Shown here: one piece after another, positions 23,150 to 29,657 of the stretch
Position numbering within the stretch: the stretch's first letter is position 1
Layout of the letters: the number at the start of each line of letters is the position of its first letter
Assembly: GCA_900556845.1 (NCBI GenBank)
Contig: USQO01000019.1
Coordinates: forward strand, 1-29,657
DNA from: an uncultured Bacteroides sp.
GTDB lineage: Bacteria > Bacteroidota > Bacteroidia > Bacteroidales > Bacteroidaceae
Length of the DNA: 29,657 nucleotides
Direction: 5' to 3'
Made by a program: the position numbers and the translations under genes
Notes under the pieces: generated by a model
Told to the model about the DNA's origin: nothing
Database searches by the model: none
The model's input: the letters and a program-made list of their open reading frames with translations, nothing else

Positions 23150-25051
23150 TTATAGAAAGAGCATGCCATCCTCTGTTTGGATGGTTTCCTCGGCAAGCAA
23201 ATACTCTAGTACCCGGGTAATTTTCTCTTTGTCGAAAGGTAGATCCAAATTCTTGATAATTTGTGCGGCAGGGGTAGGTGTGTGACTGATGTGCTGCAGC
23301 AATGCGTTTGCAATTTCATCAAACTCGCCTGTTTTTAGGCCGGAGCTATGCTTGGACAGACATACATCGCATACGCCGCAATTGTGCTCGTTCTGTTCAC
23401 CGAAATAATGCAGAAGCATCCGGCTCCGGCATTTGTTTCCTTCTTCGGCATACGAAAGCATTGCTTCTATACGTTTTTCGTAGGAAACTTTTCTGTCTTC
23501 GTAGACTTCTTTTTTCAGAAACAGGCGTTCTTTTTCCTGGCGTTCGCGGGTATATATAATGTATGGAGTCTTTTTGGCTGGAATATAGTGCAGAATATGC
23601 CGCTGGCTCAGTGCAATCAGAATATCGTAAATTTGTTGTCTGGATAATCCGGTGCGAAGTGCTAGTGTGTCTTCGTTGATGTAAGCATAATCTGTGAATA
23701 CTCCTGTATACGAACGTAAGATGGTATGCAACAGTTTTTCTGCTTCCGGACTACTTTCACGAATGCGGTATAATTCTTCTCTTTGCAGGGTGAAAATAAG
23801 TCGGGAACCGTTGTCCTGTTCGTCTGTATATTCCAGATAACCGGCACGGGTAAGGATTTTCAGGGCACTGTCCACCTGTACGGGGAAGTGCTTGAAATTA
23901 TGGCAGAACTCGTCTATGTTGAATGCCTTGATACAACCCAGCCCGTCTCCCATAGCCATTTGGAAGTAAAACTGGATGTCTTCGTAAACTTTATAAATAT
24001 AGTTCTTGTCGGGGAAGGTATCTGCTATTCTTTTCTTCAGAATTGTACGGTCGCTTTTGGCATGAAGGAGTACAGCATAGGCTTTGAGTCCGTCGCGTCC
24101 GGCTCTTCCTGCTTCCTGAAAGTAAGCTTCGGGAGAGTCGGGAAAATCAATGTGGATGACAATACGGACATCGGGTTTGTCAATACCCATACCAAAAGCA
24201 TTGGTAGCTACCATTACCCGGTAGTTACCTTCTACCCATCCTTTTTGGCGTTCGTCTTTAGTAAGGTTGGTCAACCCTGCATGATAGAAGGTAGCGGTAA
24301 TGTCATTTTTATTCAGTAGTTCGGAAATCTCTTTTGTGCGTTTCCTGTTTCTTGTATAAACAATAGCGGAGCCATTTACGCGTTTGAGTATATGAAGCAA
24401 TTCCTCTTGTTTGTCTTCCGTATCACGGACGATGTAAGCCAGATTTTTGCGTTCAAAACTCATGCGGAATACATTCTCCTCTTTGAATCCCAAACGTAGC
24501 TGGATGTCTTTTATTACTTCAGGAGTTGCTGTTGCGGTAAGTGCCAGTACGGGAACATCGGGAAACAGGTTTCTGACGGCTGCAATTTTTAAATAAGCAG
24601 GGCGGAAATCATATCCCCATTGCGAGATACAATGAGACTCGTCGACAGTAAGAAAGCTGACTTTTATCTTGGCAATTTTGGCTTGGAAAAGTTCGGTATC
24701 CAGTCGCTCAGGTGAAATATAAAGAAATTTGTAGTCTCCGAAGATACAGTTGTCCAGCGTTATCAGGATTTCTTCGCGAGTCATTCCGGAATAAATGGCA
24801 GCAGCCTTGATGCCTCTGTCGCGCAGATTTCTCACCTGATCTTTCATCAAAGCAATCAGAGGAGTAATGACCAGACACAATCCGGGAACAGCTAAGGCTG
24901 GTACCTGGAAGGTGATAGATTTACCACCTCCCGTAGGCATCAGTCCTAATGTATCTTTTCCACTGCCAATACTGTTGATGATATCCTCCTGAATGCCTCT
25001 GAAGTTATCATATCCCCAATATTGTTTAAGGATTTCCCGGTAGTTTGTCAT
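23150..25051 (-). CDS. recQ: RecQ-family ATP-dependent DNA helicase
   Basis: A 633-residue 3'-5' DNA helicase of the RecQ family, acting in recombination and replication-fork repair. Helicase motifs include PTGGGKS (39-45), a DESH box (137-140) where DEAH is usual, the RecQ aromatic loop HCISQWGYDFRP, and motif VI QEAGRAGRDG. Zinc ligands lie at Cys541, 558, 561 and 564, and a winged-helix-like segment closes the protein. Two points differ from E. coli RecQ (609 residues): about 170 residues with helix-turn-helix-like character separate the helicase core from the zinc site, and no HRDC domain is evident. Bacteroidota often carry several RecQ paralogues, so this may be the secondary one. It starts one base after the recJ stop. 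Confidence 0.92.
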   Translation of the reverse strand: MTNYREILKQYWGYDNFRGIQEDIINSIGSGKDTLGLMPTGGGKSITFQVPALAVPGLCLVITPLIALMKDQVRNLRDRGIKAAAIYSGMTREEILITLDNCIFGDYKFLYISPERLDTELFQAKIAKIKVSFLTVDESHCISQWGYDFRPAYLKIAAVRNLFPDVPVLALTATATPEVIKDIQLRLGFKEENVFRMSFERKNLAYIVRDTEDKQEELLHILKRVNGSAIVYTRNRKRTKEISELLNKNDITATFYHAGLTNLTKDERQKGWVEGNYRVMVATNAFGMGIDKPDVRIVIHIDFPDSPEAYFQEAGRAGRDGLKAYAVLLHAKSDRTILKKRIADTFPDKNYIYKVYEDIQFYFQMAMGDGLGCIKAFNIDEFCHNFKHFPVQVDSALKILTRAGYLEYTDEQDNGSRLIFTLQREELYRIRESSPEAEKLLHTILRSYTGVFTDYAYINEDTLALRTGLSRQQIYDILIALSQRHILHYIPAKKTPYIIYTRERQEKERLFLKKEVYEDRKVSYEKRIEAMLSYAEEGNKCRSRMLLHYFGEQNEHNCGVCDVCLSKHSSGLKTGEFDEIANALLQHISHTPTPAAQIIKNLDLPFDKEKITRVLEYLLAEETIQTEDGMLFL

Positions 25052-25052
25052 T

Positions 25053-26774
25053 TTAGCTTCTGCTGGGTTTTATGTCTTCTATTTGAAGTTGTGTTTCTCC
25101 CCGTTTGTGGGTATTTTCTTCTATTGTATAGCAAATGTTGAAAGACTGCTTTGTCTTGATAAAGCGAGCCTGAGAACTTTGCCCGAATGCAATACCATTC
25201 ATGACGTTGTTCGATTTATTGTCGACCAACTCTAGTTTGATATGCTCCTGATCGCGTCCTACCACCTTGCTTGTTCCATAGTCGTACACATTAAATGTGC
25301 AGAATACGGGTTTGTGGTTGTCCGGACCGAAGGGGTTGAATTTCTTCAAGTCCGAGAAGAACTTCGGAGTAATATCTCTAAAGTCCAACTGGGCATCGAT
25401 ATCGATAGTAGCACTGGTTTGTTCCGGTAAAATATGGTCGGAAACATATTGCTCAAATCGCTGGGTAAACAGCTCAACATTTTCAACTTTCATCGATAGA
25501 CCGGCAGCATATGTATGGCCTCCGAAATTTTCCAGCAAATCCCGACAATGTTCAATGGCCTTATACACATCAAAACCCGAAACGGAGCGTGCAGAACCTG
25601 TAGCCAGCTGGTCTGTACGTGTGAGTACGACTGCCGGCCGGTAGTAGATTTCCGTCAGTCTGGAAGCTACGATTCCGATAACTCCTTTGTGCCAGTCGGC
25701 ATTATAGATAACAATCGACCGTCTGTTAGCCAGCCCTTCCAGCTTATCCACAATGTGGTTGGCTTCTTCGGTCATGCTTTTGTCCAGATCTTTTCTTGTT
25801 TCATTGTACTGGTTGATCAAAGAAGCTTTTTCCAATGCGATGGAAAAATCTTTTTCGGTGAGCAATTCCACTGCTTCTTTTCCGTTTTGGATACGTCCGG
25901 AAGCATTGATTCGAGGACCAATCTTGAAAACGATATCACTCATGTTGATATCTTTCTCCGACAAACCACAAATATCGATGATTGCTTTCAGACCGACACT
26001 GGGGTTCGAATTCAGCTGTTTCAAACCATGATATGCCAATACTCTGTTCTCTCCCATGATGGGAACAATGTCTGAGGCAATACTAACCGCAACCAAGTCG
26101 AGTAGGGGGGTCAGTTGATGGAAGTCGATACCGTTGTTTATGGCAAAGGCTTGCATGAGTTTGAAGCCCACACCACACCCTGACAAGTGTTCGTACGGAT
26201 ATGTGGAATCTGCTCTTTTAGGATTCAGTATTGCTACTGCATCCGGGAGTGCTTCATCCGGTACATGATGGTCGCAGATAATGAAATCAATACCTTTTTC
26301 CTTGGCATACGCTATTTCTTCGATAGCTTTAATACCGCAATCCAATACGATAATAAGTTTAACTCCCGTCTCGTAAGCATAATCAATACCTTTCTCCGAA
26401 ACACCATATCCCTCGTTATAGCGGTCGGGGATATAGTAGTCTATGTTTGAATAGAACTGCTGGAGGAATTTATAGACTAATGCTACCGCTGTCGTTCCGT
26501 CCACATCATAATCACCATACACCAGAATGCGTTCTTTTCTTCCCATAGCTTTGTTCAAGCGTTCCACGGCCACATCCATATCCTTCATCAGGAAGGGGTC
26601 GTGTAGCTCGTTAAGCTGCGGGCGGAAAAAGCGCTTTGCTGCTGCTGCTGTCTTTATACCTCTTTCAAGCAATAGCTTGCACAGGATAGGACTTATACCA
26701 ATCTCTTTAGCAAGAGCTCTAGCTGCTTCCTTTTGTTCTTCTGTGGGAGGTTGATAATTCCATTTGTAATTCAT
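25053..26774 (-). CDS. recJ: Single-stranded-DNA-specific 5'-3' exonuclease RecJ
   Basis: A 573-residue DHH-family exonuclease that degrades single-stranded DNA 5' to 3' in recombination and mismatch repair. Metal-binding motifs are GDYDVDGT (Asp88, 90, 92), LDCGI (Asp145), and the DHH triad at 168-170. The DHHA1 domain shows GGHTYAAGLSM, and a C-terminal OB-like domain contains KVVGRDQEHIKL. Length matches E. coli RecJ (577). It is followed by recQ with one base between, and RecJ works with RecQ on the same DNA ends in E. coli, so the operon makes functional sense. A terminator-like hairpin lies 68 bases upstream (see 26838-26869). Confidence 0.95.
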   Translation of the reverse strand: MNYKWNYQPPTEEQKEAARALAKEIGISPILCKLLLERGIKTAAAAKRFFRPQLNELHDPFLMKDMDVAVERLNKAMGRKERILVYGDYDVDGTTAVALVYKFLQQFYSNIDYYIPDRYNEGYGVSEKGIDYAYETGVKLIIVLDCGIKAIEEIAYAKEKGIDFIICDHHVPDEALPDAVAILNPKRADSTYPYEHLSGCGVGFKLMQAFAINNGIDFHQLTPLLDLVAVSIASDIVPIMGENRVLAYHGLKQLNSNPSVGLKAIIDICGLSEKDINMSDIVFKIGPRINASGRIQNGKEAVELLTEKDFSIALEKASLINQYNETRKDLDKSMTEEANHIVDKLEGLANRRSIVIYNADWHKGVIGIVASRLTEIYYRPAVVLTRTDQLATGSARSVSGFDVYKAIEHCRDLLENFGGHTYAAGLSMKVENVELFTQRFEQYVSDHILPEQTSATIDIDAQLDFRDITPKFFSDLKKFNPFGPDNHKPVFCTFNVYDYGTSKVVGRDQEHIKLELVDNKSNNVMNGIAFGQSSQARFIKTKQSFNICYTIEENTHKRGETQLQIEDIKPSRS

Positions 26775-26837
26775 TTATATATTTTTTTTCTTTTTTCTAT
26801 CTCAGGTCGAGCAATCCTGACTCAGGTTGCCTGGAAT

Positions 26838-26869
26838 TAAAAAGCCTTTGTAAATATTGTTCAAGGCTT
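26838..26869 (-). terminator. Terminator-like hairpin in the recJ upstream region
   Basis: On the minus strand AAGCCTT (26863-26869) pairs with AAGGCTT (26842-26848) around a 14-base loop and is followed by five T. It lies between the end of the upstream peptidase transcript and recJ, so it is either a second terminator for that transcript or a leader element of recJ. A second small hairpin (GCAA-CCTG/CAGG-TTGC) lies near 26811-26830. The 204-base interval 26775-26978 holds no gene I can support. Confidence 0.4.
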
Positions 26870-26906
26870 GTTTGTTCAATTTGTAAAATTAGAAAAAAGA
26901 AACCAT

Positions 26907-26950
26907 AAAAGCGCCAGTTCTGCCATATATTTTTGCAGAACTGACGCTTT
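26907..26950 (-). terminator. Intrinsic terminator after the C1 peptidase gene
   Basis: AAGCGCCAGTTCTGC on the left (26909-26923) pairs with GCAGAACTGACGCTT (26935-26949) with one mismatch. On the minus strand it is followed by TTTT and a further T-rich stretch. It lies about 30 bases after the peptidase stop and should end the pepP-peptidase transcript. Confidence 0.8.
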
Positions 26951-26978
26951 AATTATTTAGAATCGGTTTAATTTGGAA

Positions 26979-28172
26979 TTATAAACCTAATTTTTTTGCA
27001 ATTGCAGCAGGGATAGCATCTTTGTGGATTAAGATATTCATGGTCTTGTAAGCAGCAAAAGCTTTTGAAGCATACCAGATACCTTTGTATTTACCGCTTT
27101 CTCCCCATGAGTTTTTCACCATGAAGTATTCTTTTCCATTCTGGTCTTTTGCGATACCGTAAATCAGCATACCATGGTCGTCAGTAGTTTCCCAGTTATC
27201 AAATGCTTCCTGACGCATTTCCTGGGTTACTTCTACTTCTGGAAGAGGTTTGCTAGTCAGTTCTTTGCGTTTGTCGCTAGCGCTCAGTCCTAACCAGTGA
27301 GCCATATCAGAACCAGTCAATTCAGCACCTTTCTCTGCATCCGGATAAACAGCAATACCGTCACGTGTAAATCCTTGTTCACTTACGTCGGCACCCCATG
27401 CAAAAGTATAGCCATTCTTAACAGCATAATCCATAACTTCCATCAGTTCATTGATAGGCAAGTTGTATGACAGACTGTTACGCCAGTTGTCCTGCACTTC
27501 AATATTGAACTGTGTGTAGAATGGATGGTGAGTATACGAAGTCAGTGAAACATAGTCATCCATGTTAAGACCTAAAACTTCGTCTGCAAAAGTTCTCGGA
27601 GAGTAAGTTTTTCCTTTATAAGTGAATTCTGCAGGACATTCTCCCAGATAAGTGTCATAAATAGCACTTAATCCTTTTTTCCATACGTTAGTCAGTTTCT
27701 TAGAATTGCTTTTAGCAATGGCATTAACGTAACCGCCAGCTACAGCATCCAATTCGTTGTGAACAGGAAGTTCTTCGCCATACATAATCCCCGGCATAGC
27801 TTCCTGAGGCACCATACCATAGTTCTTATAACAGTAAACAATATCATAGAAACTTCCACCCGGAGAGAAAGAACTGTCACCGTGATATCTTACATAATTA
27901 ACTGCTCTGTCTTCCATTGTTTTGTGAACTACAAACATTTCAGAAAGGTCGAATTCGCCTTTACCCAAACGCAAAAGTTCTGATTCCAAATATCCCAATG
28001 ATGAGAAAGACCAACATGTACTTGAACGGTTCTGGTTCTTAATGGATGTAATAGGATTTTCTTTTACTGTAGTAAACACAAAACCTTCTTCTTGGGTTTT
28101 CTTAGGATTTTTGGCATTCAATGTACCTGCTATGCAGAGTCCCACTGCAGCAAGTGCTACTAATTTGTTCAT
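26979..28172 (-). CDS. Exported C1-family cysteine peptidase (aminopeptidase C / bleomycin hydrolase-like)
   Basis: A 397-residue papain-fold cysteine peptidase of the C1B (PepC/bleomycin hydrolase) group, which trims amino acids or short peptides from N-termini. The catalytic Cys53 lies in NRSSTCWSFSSL with the oxyanion Gln47 just before it. His333 (DDHGMLI) and Asn354 (KNSWG) complete the triad. Intracellular PepC has no signal peptide, but this protein starts with a clear one (MNKLVALAAVGLCIAGTLNA), so it acts in the periplasm or outside. It is 34 bases after the M24 aminopeptidase gene, with no terminator between, so the two are probably cotranscribed. True aminopeptidase versus endopeptidase activity cannot be told apart here. 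Confidence 0.9.
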   Translation of the reverse strand: MNKLVALAAVGLCIAGTLNAKNPKKTQEEGFVFTTVKENPITSIKNQNRSSTCWSFSSLGYLESELLRLGKGEFDLSEMFVVHKTMEDRAVNYVRYHGDSSFSPGGSFYDIVYCYKNYGMVPQEAMPGIMYGEELPVHNELDAVAGGYVNAIAKSNSKKLTNVWKKGLSAIYDTYLGECPAEFTYKGKTYSPRTFADEVLGLNMDDYVSLTSYTHHPFYTQFNIEVQDNWRNSLSYNLPINELMEVMDYAVKNGYTFAWGADVSEQGFTRDGIAVYPDAEKGAELTGSDMAHWLGLSASDKRKELTSKPLPEVEVTQEMRQEAFDNWETTDDHGMLIYGIAKDQNGKEYFMVKNSWGESGKYKGIWYASKAFAAYKTMNILIHKDAIPAAIAKKLGL

Positions 28173-28206
28173 TTCGATGTTTTTATAAGGTTAGTACTTA
28201 AGTTAT

Positions 28207-29595
28207 TTATTCCATTATGGTCTCAATTTCTTGAATTGTAATAGGAATTCTCTTTTCTCCGGTAAAGCGTGAGCCATCGGGAGTTATCAGAATATCGTCT
28301 TCGAGTCTGATACCTCCGAAATCCTTGAATTTTTCTATTACATCATAGTTCAAGAAATCTGTATGCATTTTTTCTGCTTTCCATTTATCAATCAGCGCAG
28401 GGATAAAGTAGCAACCCGGTTCGTCTGTGATGACAAATCCTTCTTGCAGCTTTCTTCCCATGCGTAATGAAGCCAGGCCGAATTGTGTAGAAGGACGTGT
28501 TTCTTCATCGTATCCTACATAACATTGTCCTAAGTCTTCCATATCGTGTACATCAAGTCCCATCATGTGTCCAAGACCGTGGGGCATAAATAATGCATGT
28601 GCTCCGGCTGCTACTGCTTCGTCTACATTGCCTTTCATAAGTCCTAAATCTTTAAGGCCTTGGGCAAGAACTTTGCAGACATCCAGATGAACAGAGCGGT
28701 AAGTGATTCCTGGACGAGCCAATTCCAATGCATGGTCGTGACAAGCTAAGACAATAGAGTAAATATCTTTTTGTCTGTTAGTAAACTTGCCGCCAACAGG
28801 GATTGTACGTGTGTGGTCTGAACAATAATTGGTTATACTTTCTGCACCGGCGTCTGTCAACATAAGTCTGCCTTCCTCTAAGATATTACTATGGTCATGA
28901 TTGTGTAATGTCTGGCCATTTTGTGTAAGAATAGTGGCAAATGATGGCATTGTACCATACGACGATGCGATACCATCCAATACACCGGCAATGTACTGTT
29001 CTTTAGTGCCCGGTTTACAAAGCAGCATGGCTGCAGTATGCATTTTATATCCAATGTTACATGCTTTGTCGATTTCTTCGATTTCGCATGGCTCTTTGAC
29101 AGAGCGTAATGATACAACCGCTTGAATAAGTTCTTTAGAAGCATACTGTTTTGTCATGCAGGCACGTATGCCTGTCAGCTCTTCCAAAAGCAGCATATTG
29201 TCGTAGCGGTAGGGTGGCAGGAAATGTATCTTTCTACCTTTAGCCAAGGCTTGACTGATAATGACTTTCAGGTAGTCAAAAGAATAACTTTTGGATACTC
29301 CCACTCTTGCAGCCAGATCTTTGACACTTGGCTGTGGGCCCATCCAAATAATGTCATCCATATCCACATCATTACCGAAAAAGTAGTCTTCTCCTTCATC
29401 TACATCCAAAATTCCTGCATATCCGGGGTGTGCATGACCGAAAAAATACAGGAAAGAGCTGTCTTGTCTGTATTTATATGTATTATCTGGATAGTTGCTG
29501 GGAGCTTCATTGTTCCCTAAAATAAGAATTATTCCTTCTTGGACTTTACCTCTCAACGCCTTGCGTCGATTTTGGTATATTAAAGGGTCAAACAT
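28207..29595 (-). CDS. pepP: Xaa-Pro aminopeptidase (M24B, PepP-like)
   Basis: A 462-residue dinuclear-metal aminopeptidase that removes the residue before proline from peptide N-termini. An N-terminal AMP_N domain (about 1-150, with YRQDSSFLYFFG) precedes the pita-bread catalytic domain. Metal ligands are recognisable: Asp248 (LTDAG), Asp260 (CSDHTR), His343 (HGLGHMMG), Glu392 (ITDEPG) and Glu432 (IRLEDD). Length is close to E. coli PepP (441). The ATG at 29595 (MFDPLIYQNRRKAL) is chosen because the frame extends only to a GTG at 29637, which lies inside the promoter box. There is no signal peptide, so it is cytoplasmic. It is first in a two-gene unit with the exported C1 peptidase. Confidence 0.93.
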   Translation of the reverse strand: MFDPLIYQNRRKALRGKVQEGIILILGNNEAPSNYPDNTYKYRQDSSFLYFFGHAHPGYAGILDVDEGEDYFFGNDVDMDDIIWMGPQPSVKDLAARVGVSKSYSFDYLKVIISQALAKGRKIHFLPPYRYDNMLLLEELTGIRACMTKQYASKELIQAVVSLRSVKEPCEIEEIDKACNIGYKMHTAAMLLCKPGTKEQYIAGVLDGIASSYGTMPSFATILTQNGQTLHNHDHSNILEEGRLMLTDAGAESITNYCSDHTRTIPVGGKFTNRQKDIYSIVLACHDHALELARPGITYRSVHLDVCKVLAQGLKDLGLMKGNVDEAVAAGAHALFMPHGLGHMMGLDVHDMEDLGQCYVGYDEETRPSTQFGLASLRMGRKLQEGFVITDEPGCYFIPALIDKWKAEKMHTDFLNYDVIEKFKDFGGIRLEDDILITPDGSRFTGEKRIPITIQEIETIME

Positions 29596-29636
29596 GATAC
29601 TGTAAAAATTAGCAATGAATAATATTTCTGAATTCA

Positions 29637-29644
29637 CAAAATTA
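29637..29644 (-). promoter_or_regulatory. -7 box of the pepP promoter
   Basis: TAATTTTG on the minus strand matches TAnnTTTG exactly, with transcription expected near 29630 and a leader of about 35 bases before the ATG at 29595. The -33 region lies at or beyond the window edge. Confidence 0.55.
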
Positions 29645-29657
29645 GTAATTTATTCAT

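Noticed and set aside
23143..23165. A small ATAAC/GTTAT stem between viaA and recQ, considered as a bidirectional terminator
   Set aside because: Only five base pairs and no T run; the six-base gap between convergent stops leaves no room for a usual terminator.
23783..24319. A 178-codon open frame on the plus strand
   Set aside because: It is entirely antisense to recQ and shows no recognisable domain.
25515..26075. A 186-codon open frame on the plus strand
   Set aside because: It is entirely antisense to recJ, whose motifs are unambiguous.
29596..29637. GTG at 29637 as the start of pepP
   Set aside because: It lies within the TAATTTTG promoter box, so the transcript would not include it; the ATG at 29595 opens a normal PepP N-terminus.
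29634..29657. A seven-codon minus-strand frame (MNKLLIL) at the window edge
   Set aside because: It is too short, overlaps the pepP promoter box and cannot be judged at the edge.

Overview
The window looks like a chromosomal segment of a gut Bacteroidales bacterium, most likely Bacteroides or Phocaeicola. Several things point there: moderate-to-low GC; promoter-like boxes of the Bacteroidota type TAnnTTTG in front of most transcription units; few Shine-Dalgarno sequences; secreted glycosidases; a B12 uptake locus with a BtuG-type surface lipoprotein; and a DAHP synthase fused to a C-terminal chorismate mutase. I see no rRNA, tRNA, insertion sequence, prophage or CRISPR array.

Layout. (1) 49-4245, plus strand: a secreted GH29 alpha-L-fucosidase, a strong terminator, then a secreted GH20 beta-hexosaminidase broken by one in-frame TAA. 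(2) 4279-5748, minus: a CPA1-type K+/H+ antiporter. (3) 5855-12440, minus: a complete vitamin B12 import operon, promoter - cobalamin riboswitch - btuB - btuG - btuF - btuC - btuD. (4) 12550-16664, minus: an aromatic amino acid operon, pheA - aminotransferase - DAHP synthase/chorismate mutase - tyrA, preceded by a leader that encodes a 30-residue peptide with ten consecutive Phe/Tyr codons and a terminator/antiterminator pair. (5) 16783-17952, plus: a divergent MalY/PatB-type PLP enzyme. (6) 18164-19111, minus: a TPR protein, with a possible 27-codon small ORF upstream. (7) 19430-20131, plus: a secreted protein of uncertain function. (8) 20224-23143, plus: a RavA-ViaA pair (MoxR AAA+ ATPase and VWA partner). 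(9) 23150-26774, minus: recJ followed by recQ. (10) 26979-29595, minus: pepP-like M24 aminopeptidase followed by an exported C1-family (aminopeptidase C-like) peptidase.

How the genes work together. The B12 locus takes cobalamin from surface capture (BtuG) through the TonB-dependent channel (BtuB) and periplasmic binding (BtuF) to the ABC importer (BtuCD), under cobalamin control. The aromatic operon holds the pathway entry step (DAHP synthase), chorismate mutase, both prephenate branches and one aminotransferase, so it can set flux to Phe and Tyr as a unit. Its leader has the architecture of a ribosome-mediated attenuator that senses both amino acids, and this is the most interesting signal in the window. 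RecJ and RecQ are classical partners in DNA end processing. The two peptidases may cooperate in using peptides as nutrients.
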